Notes: generated by a model from the sequence alone, not told the origin. Numbered from the stretch's first letter, positions 51,224 to 59,816 are shown. The stretch: DNA of 64,000 nucleotides from Paenibacillus sp. FSL R7-0337 (GCF_037969875.1 NZ_CP150218.1:7564001-7628000), one strand, 5' to 3'. Numbers and translations: made by a program.

Positions 51224-53466
51224 TGGAACTGGAACCGGCAGATGATATTAGCATACTGTCTGCGGACGCTTGTGAAGTGCTGCTGCGAATAGCGGCAGAG
51301 CATGCGGCTTCGCCGTGTACAGCAGATTCTATAGAGCGTCTGCGGCCTGAATTCCTGTGCCGGGCCGAGCAGATGCTTGCCTTGGACGAATTGCTTCAAG
51401 CAGGGATGCTGGAGCTGCGGCAGAAGGTGTGGGGCGAGAGGCTGTATCAGATTCCACAACAGCAGTATCCCTTGATCCTTCGGAGCTTCTGGACGGGTTG
51501 CCCTCAGGTACAGGTGGAGGGGGCAGTACGGGTTGAGCATGCGGCGTGTTCAGAACTGGCAGGGGAGTTATTTCAAGGCCTGCTGTTCATAGCCCGGGAA
51601 GGCCTGCCGCTGACATCTAAGGGAGTGATACATAAGAAGCAGCTCAGCCGGTTAGCCGGAAGGTTGTCCATACCGGAGGAGTCTCTGGCCCTCCTTGAGT
51701 CCTCCGCCGGTCACCAGAGCTATCCGCTGCCGGTTACATTAATCATTGATCTGCAGAACGTACTGGGGCTGATTACCCGCGACAGCAGCGGGTATGTAGT
51801 AGACAGACCGATGCTGCAACGCTGGCTGGCGCTTACCGCACAAGAGATGACTGATATACTCTATACCTTGGTCATCAGCCGTTATGGTGCTCCGCTGCCT
51901 GAAGAACAGCATTTCAGACATTTTCTCTCGGCAACGGAGTTTTGGCCGGACAAGTGGTTTGCGGTAGCGCCTGTTCTAAGCTGGATGAGACAGAATGGTC
52001 TTGCCGGGGAGCTGCCTGTACCAGGGGCGGCAGGGTCTGACTCAGACTCAGGGCTTAAGCGGGCAGCAAGTGCCTGGATTCGCCTTCTGGCTGCTTTTGG
52101 CTGGTGTGAGCTGGGCTCTTCAACGGAAGGGGAGGCGTGCTTCCGCTGGAAGGCAGTGAAGCCGCAGCTAACGGGACGTAGTCTAGGGACAATCCCGCAG
52201 CATCAAGAGGGGGCAGAGGAAGAAGACAGTGACACAGAAACAACCAGCAGCAGCCCAAGAATATTCGTAAACAGCCCAAGCATAGCAGAAAGCACCCCAA
52301 ATACCGCTGCCAGCGGCACCAAACCACAAGATAGAGTCCAAACAACAGTGTGTAGAAACCTAAGTCAAGTAGACAGTGACATAGAAACAGCAGGCAACAA
52401 CTCAGAACTTGCAGACCTAGACAGCGCCTCCGAAGCTCAAGACACCGTCTTCAGCCCACAGAGTCCCGTAGCAGCAGAGGCTGCGCAGGAGCCGCTGCCG
52501 CAAGCACCGGCTTCAGCATCCCCCGGCTTCATAGTCCAGCCGGATTTCGAGGTGCTGGTTCCGCCGGAGGTCCCTTATACGGTGCGCTGGACCTTGGCCG
52601 GGTGTGCGGAGCTAATGCATCACGACGATATCTGGAGCTTCCGGTTGACCCGGGAGCGGCTGGAAGCGGCAGCGGACCAGGGCTTCGTTCCGGGTGAGGT
52701 GATCTCCTGGCTGAACGCCCATGCCGCCGGAGGATTGCCGGAGCAGATCGAACTGGCGCTCCGGCAGTGGGCCAGAGCGATCGGACGGACTGAGCTGGCG
52801 GAGGTTCTCCTGCTGTCCTGCGCCGGAGAGCAGGAGGGCGAGGATATCGCCGCCCATCCCCGGCTGCAGGACATCGTTACCCGGATCGGCCCGCTCCACT
52901 TCATCGTCCGGCCGGAGGCTGCCGGGCAGCTGCGCAAGGAGCTTGCCGCCGCCGGTCTGGCACCGTCCGTAAAGGCAGAGAATCAGAACGGGCCTGCCGC
53001 CCACCCCCAAGTGTTTGAACTGTCCGGGCCAATGGAGCGTTACGTGCTTCCTGCTTCAACAGGGGAACGGGGCCTACTGGGAACGGGCCCGCCCCCGAAG
53101 CTCCTGCCGCTTGACAGGGGCGGCCCCCCGATGCTGGAGCTGCCGGGTGAGGAGGCCGTGCCGCAGATGTGGTTCAATCAGTGGAGGCAGTATCATGTCA
53201 CCACAGCGCAAAAGGTAATGGAGCAAGCCCTAAGCTGGGGAATCAAGGTCCGGATCTCCTACGGGGGCAAGGCGGCGGATTTCATTCCAGAGCGGATCAG
53301 CGGACGTCCATGGAAGGTAAGGGGCATTCTGCTGCTTCCGGGAACGGAGACGGCAGAGGAGACAGAGCTTGCAGCGGAAGACTGGCAGGAAATTCAGCTG
53401 TTGCATCCGCTAAAGGACAGAAATTCTTCTTCTGCTGAGGCGGGCGGATATGTTATGATAAGGTAG
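51223..53466 (+). CDS. Helicase_C_3 (XPB/Ssl2-associated) domain protein
   Basis: A 747-residue protein coupled to the XPB gene by a 1-nt overlap. The first about 320 residues are helical with repeated winged-helix-like segments (ACEVLLRIAAEHAAS, GVIHKKQLSRLAGRLSIPEESLALLES). Residues about 325-425 are a low-complexity linker rich in Ser, Thr, Asp, Asn and Ala with codon use unlike the flanks (A-rich). After that FIVQPDFEVLVPPEVPYTVRWTLAGCAELMHHDDIWSFRLTRERLEAAADQG matches the Helicase_C_3 domain. A region with VRISYGGKAADFIPERISG and WKVRGILL follows, like a WYL-type ending. A gene of the same size lies next to XPB in M. tuberculosis (Rv0862c). It probably assists DNA binding or loading of XPB. 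Confidence 0.85.
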   Translation: MELEPADDISILSADACEVLLRIAAEHAASPCTADSIERLRPEFLCRAEQMLALDELLQAGMLELRQKVWGERLYQIPQQQYPLILRSFWTGCPQVQVEGAVRVEHAACSELAGELFQGLLFIAREGLPLTSKGVIHKKQLSRLAGRLSIPEESLALLESSAGHQSYPLPVTLIIDLQNVLGLITRDSSGYVVDRPMLQRWLALTAQEMTDILYTLVISRYGAPLPEEQHFRHFLSATEFWPDKWFAVAPVLSWMRQNGLAGELPVPGAAGSDSDSGLKRAASAWIRLLAAFGWCELGSSTEGEACFRWKAVKPQLTGRSLGTIPQHQEGAEEEDSDTETTSSSPRIFVNSPSIAESTPNTAASGTKPQDRVQTTVCRNLSQVDSDIETAGNNSELADLDSASEAQDTVFSPQSPVAAEAAQEPLPQAPASASPGFIVQPDFEVLVPPEVPYTVRWTLAGCAELMHHDDIWSFRLTRERLEAAADQGFVPGEVISWLNAHAAGGLPEQIELALRQWARAIGRTELAEVLLLSCAGEQEGEDIAAHPRLQDIVTRIGPLHFIVRPEAAGQLRKELAAAGLAPSVKAENQNGPAAHPQVFELSGPMERYVLPASTGERGLLGTGPPPKLLPLDRGGPPMLELPGEEAVPQMWFNQWRQYHVTTAQKVMEQALSWGIKVRISYGGKAADFIPERISGRPWKVRGILLLPGTETAEETELAAEDWQEIQLLHPLKDRNSSSAEAGGYVMIR

Positions 53467-53512
53467 TCTATCGCTGCGGTAGAACATTAAATGCAGAAAA
53501 GAGTTGAAGTTC

Positions 53513-53950
53513 ATGAGCGTAGCGGAATTAAATACGGTCGATATGGCCGAAGTGCTGACATACGCCTATGAATTAGGCGATATGATTAATCAATCCGCAG
53601 AAGTGTCGGATTACCTATACTGGAAGGGACAGGTGGATAACCATCCCCAAATCCAGGCCATGATCAAGCGGCTGCAAAGCAAGAAGGAGCTGTTTGACGA
53701 GACACAGCGGTTTGGTCATTTTCACCCGAACTATCACTCGGCCAAGGATGAGGTTGAGGCTGTAGAGCGGGAACTGGAGCAGTTCGAAGCAGTGGTCCGG
53801 TTCAAGAATGCGGAGAAGACGCTGGATGATATTCTTCATTCCATGTCTGAGGCGATCGCATTCTCGGTCTCGGACAGCATTAAGGTTCCCAGTAATGACC
53901 CCTCCCCCAAAGGCGGATGCGGCAGCGGCGGTAAATGCTCCTGCGGATAA
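53513..53950 (+). CDS. ylbF: YlbF family protein
   Basis: A 145-residue helical protein of the Y-complex (YlbF-YmcA-YaaT), which in Bacillus affects RNase Y-dependent mRNA maturation and the phosphorelay leading to sporulation, competence and biofilm. The helices (TYAYELGDMINQSAEVSDYLYWKGQVDNHPQIQAMIKRLQSKKELFDETQRFG...YHSAKDEVEAVERELEQFE) and a C-terminal Cys cluster (GGCGSGGKCSCG, a Fe-S site in Bacillus) are present. ATG 53513 is chosen; a TTG at 53504 is the alternative. ylbG follows after about 42 nt, the Bacillus order. Confidence 0.92.
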   Translation: MSVAELNTVDMAEVLTYAYELGDMINQSAEVSDYLYWKGQVDNHPQIQAMIKRLQSKKELFDETQRFGHFHPNYHSAKDEVEAVERELEQFEAVVRFKNAEKTLDDILHSMSEAIAFSVSDSIKVPSNDPSPKGGCGSGGKCSCG

Positions 53951-53992
53951 GCTGACCCATGAGGAGATAGAGAAAGAGAGGCGGATGAGCTT

Positions 53993-54256
53993 ATGTTTGC
54001 GGAACGGACAGGTTATATTGTATGGGTTAGCGACGTCAAGGCAGCGCGCAACCTGGAGAAGTACGGCACACTGCACTACGTTTCCCGTAAAATGCACTAT
54101 GCGGTAATGTACGTCAATGCGGAGCGCGCTGAGGAAGTCATGAAGAATGTCCGCAGACTTTCTTATGTGCGCAAGATTGAGCGTTCGTACCGCAATGAAC
54201 TGAAGACGGAATATACCAGCAACGGACCGGACAAGTCCAAGTACTACGGTCTGTAG
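53993..54256 (+). CDS. ylbG: YlbG family (UPF0298) protein
   Basis: An 87-residue protein with the UPF0298 pattern: ERTGYIVWVSDVKAARNLEKYGTLHYVSRKMHYAVMYVNAERAEEVMKNVRRLSYVRKIERSYRNEL. The biochemical role is not known, though it is found beside ylbF throughout Bacillales. The start is TTG or ATG within AGGCGGATGAGCTTATG; ATG 53993 preceded by GAGGCGG is used. A terminator follows. Confidence 0.92.
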   Translation: MFAERTGYIVWVSDVKAARNLEKYGTLHYVSRKMHYAVMYVNAERAEEVMKNVRRLSYVRKIERSYRNELKTEYTSNGPDKSKYYGL

Positions 54257-54276
54257 TTCAGGGATAAAGGTTATTT

Positions 54277-54307
54277 AGACAGACGCCGCTGGCGTCTGTT
54301 TTTTTGA
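54277..54307 (+). terminator. Terminator of ylbF-ylbG
   Basis: ACAGACGCC-GCT-GGCGTCTGT is a perfect 9-bp stem followed by six T. Confidence 0.92.
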
Positions 54308-54319
54308 GGGGGACCCGCA

Positions 54320-54799
54320 ATGAACAAAGAAGAACAGGTTTTAACCGCTTTCCGGGAATTATTCAATAAGATGAACTGGCTGAACAAGTCGAAGATGGAG
54401 ATCAGCCTTAAGGGCAATAAACCCTCTGAGGTACACTGCATTGAATACATCGGAACACATCCGGACGCCAACGTAACCAAGCTTGCAGAGGCCTTGTACA
54501 TGACCAGGGGGGCGATCAGCAAGATTACACGGAAGCTCCTGCATAAGGGGCTTATTGAGAGCTACCAGAAGCCGGACAATCAGAAGGAAATCTATTTCAG
54601 GCTTACTGTTCAAGGGATGGCTGTATATCAGATCCATGACGACTTGCACCGTGAGTTCCGGGAGCGGGACAGACCTGTGTTTGAGCAGGTGACCGACAGC
54701 CAGTATGCCGGTATGCTCAGCTTCATGGAGAAGTATAATAAGCATTTGGATGAAGAGATTAAGAAGCAGGAGCCGGAGAACAGTACGGAAGAAGATTAA
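54320..54799 (+). CDS. MarR family transcriptional regulator
   Basis: A 159-residue dimeric winged-helix regulator. The DNA-binding part is EVHCIEYIGTHPDANVTKLAEALYMTRGAISKITRKLLHKGLIESYQKPDNQKEIYFRLTVQG, with the wing DNQKEI. The helical ends should form the dimer. The ligand is unknown. It lies upstream of an MFS exporter gene in the same direction. A near-palindromic operator candidate is found in the gap (54909-54934), the standard MarR/exporter arrangement. GGGGGACC precedes ATG. Confidence 0.92.
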   Translation: MNKEEQVLTAFRELFNKMNWLNKSKMEISLKGNKPSEVHCIEYIGTHPDANVTKLAEALYMTRGAISKITRKLLHKGLIESYQKPDNQKEIYFRLTVQGMAVYQIHDDLHREFRERDRPVFEQVTDSQYAGMLSFMEKYNKHLDEEIKKQEPENSTEED

Positions 54800-54837
54800 T
54801 TTCCCCTCTAGACTGAGGCAAAATATTTCATCAGAGC

Positions 54838-54865
54838 TACCTTCACCCGGAAGGGTGTTTTTTTA
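54838..54865 (+). terminator. Terminator of the MarR gene
   Basis: ACCTTC-ACCCG-GAAGGGT followed by seven T; the stem is short. Confidence 0.6.
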
Positions 54866-54871
54866 TGGTTA

Positions 54872-54934
54872 ATATTTTGTTTCCGTGGAATCAAAAATGT
54901 GTTAGGATGATATTATTTCTTAGGAAACAATATC
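54872..54934 (+). promoter_or_regulatory. Probable MarR operator in the MFS promoter region
   Basis: 54909-54934 is an inverted repeat with arms GATATTATTTC and GAAACAATATC around a TTAG centre, with two mismatched pairs. A further half-site ATATTTTGTTTCC lies at 54872-54884. This fits binding by the MarR protein encoded just upstream. Confidence 0.6.
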
Positions 54935-54958
54935 ATAAGCTCTAAGGAGAGAAGACAC

Positions 54959-56209
54959 ATGTCCACATCCAGATCTGATCACCATCAAGATCAATCTTCA
55001 GAACCAAAGGTAGATAAGCACGCGCTTATATTCGGTCTAATCTCAGTGTTTTTATGCGGAATAGGCTTCAGTATCATCGCTCCTGTGGTTCCGTTCCTCG
55101 TCCAGCCTTACATTAGCGATCCCGGAAAACAAGCGGTGATAGTTACCCTGCTGACTTCAGCGTATGCGGCCTGCCTGTTCTGTGCGGCGCCTGTGCTGGG
55201 TGCGCTGAGTGATAAATACGGACGGCGTCCGCTGCTTCTCCTATGCCTGCTGGGTTCTGCTGCCGGTTACTTCATATTTGGCCTTGGAGGGGCTTTGTGG
55301 GCGCTGTTCGCCGGGCGGATCATTGAAGGGATCACAGGCGGGAGCATCGGTACAATCTTCGCTTATTTTGCAGACATCCTTCCGCCGGAGCAGCGGACCA
55401 AGTACTTCGGCTGGGTGAGTGCGGTGGTAGGGGCGGGGACGATTATCGGTCCATCTATGGGCGGGCTGCTGGCCAAGTTCGGGTATTCGGTGCCCATGTA
55501 TGCTGGCGCAGCCGTAACATTACTGAATGTGGGTTATGGCTTCCTGTTCATGCCGGAGAGTCTGGAGAAAAGTAAGAGACTGAAGGTAATCCCCTTAGTC
55601 AGGCTGAATCCCTTCTCGCAGCTTGCGAACCTGCTGTCCATGAAGAACCTTAACAGGCTGCTTGTCTCCGCGTTCCTGCTATGGATACCGAATGGATCAT
55701 TCCAGGCTATTTTTTCACAGTTCACGTTGGATAATTTCAGCTGGAAGCCGGTGATCATTGGAGTGATGTTCTCCATCATGGGCTTGCAGGATATCCTGTC
55801 CCAAGGATTCATTATGCCAAAGCTCCTCAAAAGATACACTGACAGGCAAATAGCCCTCCTCGGAATGGTCTCCGAAATTGTTGGCTACGTCCTGTTTGCG
55901 TTGTCGGCCTTATTCGCCTTTTATCCTCTTTTTATCGCAGGGATGTTTATCTTCGGCTTCGGCGATTCGGTCTTCGGGCCTTCGTTCAACGGAATGCTGT
56001 CCAAATCTGCCGCTGCGGGCGAGCAGGGACGGGTTCAAGGGGGCAGTCAATCGATTCAGGCACTGGCGAGAATGATCGGGCCGCTGGTTGGAGGACAGCT
56101 CTACGTGTCACTTGGACCGGCTGCACCGGCATTTATGGGGGTGATCCTCATTGGAGCGGCGATCCCTGTGCTCTATACAATTAACCGGACAGAAGTATTG
56201 TCGAAATAA
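54959..56209 (+). CDS. MFS multidrug/tetracycline-type exporter
   Basis: A membrane protein of 416 residues, DHA1 (12-helix) group. The loop 2-3 signature is GALSDKYGRRPLLLL. Motif C of antiporters appears as VGAGTIIGPSMGGLLAKFG, an exporter hallmark. A charged N-terminal tail (HHQDQSSEPKVDKH) precedes the first helix. The second half contains GRVQGGSQSIQALARMIGPLVGGQLY, TetA-like. The exported compound is unknown. CTAAGGAG precedes ATG 54959. Probably repressed by the adjacent MarR regulator. Confidence 0.9.
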   Translation: MSTSRSDHHQDQSSEPKVDKHALIFGLISVFLCGIGFSIIAPVVPFLVQPYISDPGKQAVIVTLLTSAYAACLFCAAPVLGALSDKYGRRPLLLLCLLGSAAGYFIFGLGGALWALFAGRIIEGITGGSIGTIFAYFADILPPEQRTKYFGWVSAVVGAGTIIGPSMGGLLAKFGYSVPMYAGAAVTLLNVGYGFLFMPESLEKSKRLKVIPLVRLNPFSQLANLLSMKNLNRLLVSAFLLWIPNGSFQAIFSQFTLDNFSWKPVIIGVMFSIMGLQDILSQGFIMPKLLKRYTDRQIALLGMVSEIVGYVLFALSALFAFYPLFIAGMFIFGFGDSVFGPSFNGMLSKSAAAGEQGRVQGGSQSIQALARMIGPLVGGQLYVSLGPAAPAFMGVILIGAAIPVLYTINRTEVLSK

Positions 56210-56337
56210 GTCGTTAGTGTGAAAAAAGGTGCGCAGAAGGCAATGCCCCGTCCCGAAGTTTATCCCTGCTTAATAATTCCAATCTATGCTGAGGAGAGTG
56301 TTATTGAATTCACGAAGACAAGCATACGGGGGATTAG

Positions 56338-57246
56338 ATGAATAAGACAGGAACCCTGTCCCGCAAGCTTGCGGCATTGCCGCAATATCTGAGATATATG
56401 AGCGGGAGATTCAGGGATGAGGTTCAGGAGCTGGGCAGATTAGCTGTGCTGCTGGATATTATGGAGCATGAATTGCTGGATACGTATTTTCAGCCGATTC
56501 TGCATTTGCGGAGCGGGGAGACGCTGGGACATGAGGCGCTGAACCGTCCGCCCGCTTCGCCGCAGTTTCCGAGCACGGAGCATTTTTATGATTTTGCCGG
56601 ACGGAGTGATCAGATGTTCCGCTTCGAGCAGTACTGCCGGAGGATGTCGCTATCCCGGTACATGGAGCGGCTGCCGGAGGCAGAGGCCGGGAACGGGGAG
56701 CTGCTGTTCGTGAATGTGCAGCCTGGTGTGCTGTATGACCCCCGCCACAAGAGCGGAGAGACGCTGGCCTATCTGAAGGAGCTGGGGCTTGCGCCGGAGC
56801 GGATCGTCTTCGAGCTGACAGAGCGTCAGGCGGTGCAGGATTATGTCCGGTTTGAAAAGGTACTGTCCCATTACCGCGAGCAGGGCTTCCGCATTGCAGT
56901 GGATGATGCCGGCTCCGGCTACAACAGTCTCAAGACGCTGGTCTATCTGAAGCCGGAATTCATCAAGCTGGACAAGTCCCTCATCCGGGGAATTCATACC
57001 AGCCGGGAGCAACAGGAGCTGCTGGGACTGGTCCGGGAATATGCCGACCGTTCCTCTACCCGGGTGATTGCCGAGGGGATTGAGACAGCGCCGGAGCTGC
57101 ATTTTTTACAGATGGCGGGGGTGGAATATGGTCAGGGCTATGCGCTTGGGAGACCGGCTCACCGGCCTGAGCGTGGAGCACTTCCGTCTCCGGTGCTTCC
57201 GTATCCAGTCAAGGGAGGGTGTAAGCATGTTTCTTCAGATCGGTGA
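56338..57246 (+). CDS. EAL domain protein, probable c-di-GMP phosphodiesterase
   Basis: A 302-residue cytoplasmic protein. The EAL domain starts at about 38 and shows HEALNRP, the metal Asn in FVNVQP, FELTERQAV, the double Asp in DDAGSGYNS (DDFGTGYSS in most active enzymes), YLKPEFIKLDKSL with the catalytic Lys, and AEGIET; QGYALGRP ends the domain. The main ligands are kept, so hydrolysis of c-di-GMP to pGpG looks possible. Its last 20 nt overlap the start of the CBS-GGDEF gene in another frame. In several bacteria EAL, CBS and GGDEF parts are one protein. Here they are two. Confidence 0.9.
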   Translation: MNKTGTLSRKLAALPQYLRYMSGRFRDEVQELGRLAVLLDIMEHELLDTYFQPILHLRSGETLGHEALNRPPASPQFPSTEHFYDFAGRSDQMFRFEQYCRRMSLSRYMERLPEAEAGNGELLFVNVQPGVLYDPRHKSGETLAYLKELGLAPERIVFELTERQAVQDYVRFEKVLSHYREQGFRIAVDDAGSGYNSLKTLVYLKPEFIKLDKSLIRGIHTSREQQELLGLVREYADRSSTRVIAEGIETAPELHFLQMAGVEYGQGYALGRPAHRPERGALPSPVLPYPVKGGCKHVSSDR

Positions 57247-58195
57247 AATCGCTGAACAAATCCCGGACATTTCGATTCATCATAAATGCGGGTTTGTGGA
57301 CCAGATTTTTAAAAGCAATCCCCAGCTCCAAGGCGTAGCCGTCACGGAAAACGGGCGGACTGCCGGATTGATTATGAGGATCAGCTTTTATCAGAAAATA
57401 GGTACGCTATACGGATATACGCTCTATATGGGCAGACCTGTAGAGCTGGTGATGGACAAAAATCCGCTGGTGGTGGACTATAACACGCCCATTATCGAGG
57501 TAAGCAGGCAGGCGATGTCGAGGCAGGAAGAGAATCTGTATGACTATGTGATCGTGACTCACGAAAAGGCCCTGTTCGGTGCGGTTAGCGTAAGGGATCT
57601 GCTGCTTAACTTCGCGGAGATTCAGGCGGTGGCCGCCAGCTTCCTGAATCCGTTAACGGGGCTGCCGGGGAATATCAGTATTACCGAGTGGATGGTGAAG
57701 ACGCTGCTTCAGGATGAATTCAGTGTACTCTACATCGATCTTGACCATTTCAAGGCATACAACGACACCTACGGTTTCAAGGAAGGCGACCGGATGATTC
57801 AGGCCACTGCGGAGCTGCTGAAGCATGAGGCGCTGCGGATGAACGGATTCCTGGGGCATATCGGCGGGGATGATTTTATTATTTTTATCAGCGATTATCA
57901 CTATGAGGAATGCTGCAGAAGCATTATCGCGGCGTTTGATATGGCGGTTAAGGATTTCTATCATGCCGGGCATCTGGCCCAGAAATATGTGCTGACCGAG
58001 AGCCGTTCGGGACAACTGGAGGAGATCCCGCTGGTCTCGATCTCGATTGCCGTGGTTACGAACCGCAGCCGCCGGTTTGCCTCCATTGAAGAGCTGTCGG
58101 TAGAGGCGGCCCGCTTCAAAAAAAGCTGCAAAATGATCAGAGGCAGCAGCTACGTCGATGACAGCGATGTCAGTATGCACCGGACGGGCAGCTGA
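57227..58195 (+). CDS. CBS-GGDEF domain protein
   Basis: 323 residues: an N-terminal CBS-like pair (MFLQIGEIAEQIPDISIHHKC...VAVTENGRTAGLIMR, then VELVMDKNPLVVDYNTPIIEVSRQAMSRQEENLYDYVIVTHEKALFGAVSVRDLL). A GGDEF domain follows, with TGLPGNISITEWM, YIDLDHFKAYNDTYGFKEGD and active loop GGDDF. The Glu of GGDEF is Asp, and no RxxD inhibitory site precedes it (RMNG instead), so activity could be altered. GGGAGGG lies 7 nt before ATG 57227, inside the EAL gene. Together with the EAL protein it may form a two-chain c-di-GMP switch gated by adenine nucleotides through the CBS part, an inference from domains only. Confidence 0.88.
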   Translation: MFLQIGEIAEQIPDISIHHKCGFVDQIFKSNPQLQGVAVTENGRTAGLIMRISFYQKIGTLYGYTLYMGRPVELVMDKNPLVVDYNTPIIEVSRQAMSRQEENLYDYVIVTHEKALFGAVSVRDLLLNFAEIQAVAASFLNPLTGLPGNISITEWMVKTLLQDEFSVLYIDLDHFKAYNDTYGFKEGDRMIQATAELLKHEALRMNGFLGHIGGDDFIIFISDYHYEECCRSIIAAFDMAVKDFYHAGHLAQKYVLTESRSGQLEEIPLVSISIAVVTNRSRRFASIEELSVEAARFKKSCKMIRGSSYVDDSDVSMHRTGS

Positions 58196-58307
58196 GGTTA
58201 CGCCATGTAAGTCTCCCGGGGATGGCGGTATGCTTGAACAACGGCCGTAAGTGCGGTAAGATTGACAACAATAAGAGCATGCCAAGACCCTTTTTACGTG
58301 GAGTGTG

Positions 58308-58751
58308 ATGACTATGCAGGGCAAGGGGATGGACTGGTGGGGGGTGCACGAACCCTTCCATATCATGCTGAATAACTACGGGATTGCCGACATCGTATTG
58401 ACCCGGCATGCCAAGAGCCGTTATGCAGACCGGGTAGCTGCTGAGGACAGCGGGAATGTGGAGGTGACCGCCTGGATTTGGCAAGCCCTGAAGCAGAACC
58501 GGCTGAGGCCATATTCGAACAGTGATTATAATGCCTATCTGATTGATAATGATACGGTGATCGTGGCTGATTTCAGGCAGCTTGAGGGCGTCAGTGCCCT
58601 CTCCGGAGAGCCGCTGTATGTCATGGTGATCGTGTCTTTTCTGGGCAAAATATCGGTGACTCCGCAGCTTCGGGATCTCAAGAGATACTATTCCTGGCTG
58701 CGTCATTCCCGGCACATGAAGCTGTCCAAGAAACGCCGCAGGCGCAAGTAG
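58308..58751 (+). CDS. Uncharacterised basic protein
   Basis: A 147-residue protein. It has an N-terminal MDWWGVHEPFHIMLNNYGIADIVLTRHAKSRYADRVAAED segment, then a WIWQALKQNRLRPYSNSDYNAYLIDNDTVIVADF region, YVMVIVSFLGKISVTPQLRDL, and a very basic tail KLSKKRRRRK that could bind nucleic acid. The RHAKSRYADR / IVADF / VIVSFL layout is reminiscent of small RelE-like folds, but I would not claim it. ATG 58308 follows GTGGAG; GTG 58305 and ATG 58314 are alternatives. Unknown function. Confidence 0.7.
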   Translation: MTMQGKGMDWWGVHEPFHIMLNNYGIADIVLTRHAKSRYADRVAAEDSGNVEVTAWIWQALKQNRLRPYSNSDYNAYLIDNDTVIVADFRQLEGVSALSGEPLYVMVIVSFLGKISVTPQLRDLKRYYSWLRHSRHMKLSKKRRRRK

Positions 58752-58769
58752 GATACTTGAAACGAGGGA

Positions 58770-58803
58770 GGCAAGCGGCTTAAGGCTGCGTGCCTTTTTT
58801 GCT
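58770..58803 (+). terminator. Terminator
   Basis: AGGCAAGCGGC-TTAAG-GCTGCGTGCCT followed by TTTTT. Confidence 0.85.
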
Positions 58804-58844
58804 CTACACTCTACAACTGTAATTAGCGAAGGAGTCAGTAACGT

Positions 58845-59744
58845 ATGAATTTTCATCAGCTTCATATTTTTTATACTGTGTCTGAACGGGGCAGCTTCTC
58901 GGCAGCGGCGCAGACTCTGCATATGACACAGCCTGCGGTGACCATGCAGATTCAGGCGCTGGAGGATTATTTCGGAACCAAGCTGTTCGACCGCTCCACC
59001 AAAAAAATCATACTCACTGAGGCCGGCCTGACGCTGATGCCGTTCGCGGTGCGCAGTATGCAGCTGATGCGTGAGACAGATCAGGCGATGTCGGCCTTCA
59101 CCCACATGCTGGAGGGCCGCCTGATGCTAGGAGCCAGCCTGACCATCGGCGAATATGTGCTTCCCCGCCTGCTGGGGCCCTTCGGTAAGGAGTATCCGAA
59201 TATCTCGATTATGATGAAGGTGATGAACACTTCACAGATTATGGATGAGATTCATAAGCATCAGCTCAATTTCGGGCTGATTGAAGCGCCGGTCTCCCAT
59301 CCGGACATGGTGATTGAACCGGTAATGGGCGATGAGCTGAAGCTGATCGTTCCCGGGGAGCATCCGCTGGCCGGCCAGGCGGAAGTGACGCTGGCGCAGG
59401 CGCTCGCCTACCCATTCGTGCTGCGTGAACGCGGTTCGGGCACGCGGCGGGTGATGGAGGAGCAGCTTGAGGCTAACGGACTAGATCCTGCGGCGATGCA
59501 AATTGTGATGGAGCTGGGCAGTACGGGAGCGGTGAAGTCGGCGGTAGAGGCGGGGCTGGGGATTACGATCATCTCGACCTCCTCCGTCAAGCATGAAGTG
59601 GCACTCGGCCTGCTGAAAATTGTTAATCTGACGGATGCCTCCTTCAAACGGCAATTCTACGCGATTCATCTGAAATCGACCTTATTGCCGATCTCGGCGG
59701 TAACCTTCCTGAGCTTCCTGCGCCAGCATGCCGGCGGACAGTAA
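58845..59744 (+). CDS. LysR family regulator (CysL-like)
   Basis: 299 residues, the LysR standard. The helix-turn-helix lies in FHQLHIFYTVSERGSFSAAAQTLHMTQPAVTMQIQALEDYFGTKLFDRSTKKIILTEAG. The effector domain has LMLGASLTIGEYVLPRLLGPF, EAPVSHPDMVIEP, VLRERGSGTRRVMEEQL and GSTGAVKSAVEAGLGITIIS. It is like CysL of Bacillus (activator of sulfite reductase genes) and CbbR-type regulators; the target cannot be read here, and no sulfite reductase gene is adjacent. GAAGGAG precedes ATG. Confidence 0.92.
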   Translation: MNFHQLHIFYTVSERGSFSAAAQTLHMTQPAVTMQIQALEDYFGTKLFDRSTKKIILTEAGLTLMPFAVRSMQLMRETDQAMSAFTHMLEGRLMLGASLTIGEYVLPRLLGPFGKEYPNISIMMKVMNTSQIMDEIHKHQLNFGLIEAPVSHPDMVIEPVMGDELKLIVPGEHPLAGQAEVTLAQALAYPFVLRERGSGTRRVMEEQLEANGLDPAAMQIVMELGSTGAVKSAVEAGLGITIISTSSVKHEVALGLLKIVNLTDASFKRQFYAIHLKSTLLPISAVTFLSFLRQHAGGQ

Positions 59745-59816
59745 CGGATATGCATAGCTAGCTGCGTCTAGCTGCATGAAAGCAGGTAAACCTAATTGAA
59801 AGAATGGAGGAATTCG

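Noticed and set aside
56338-57246. EAL domain as degenerate, non-catalytic
   Set aside because: DDAGSGYNS departs from DDFGTGYSS, but both Asp, the metal-binding Asn and Glu residues and the catalytic Lys are present, so loss of activity cannot be claimed.
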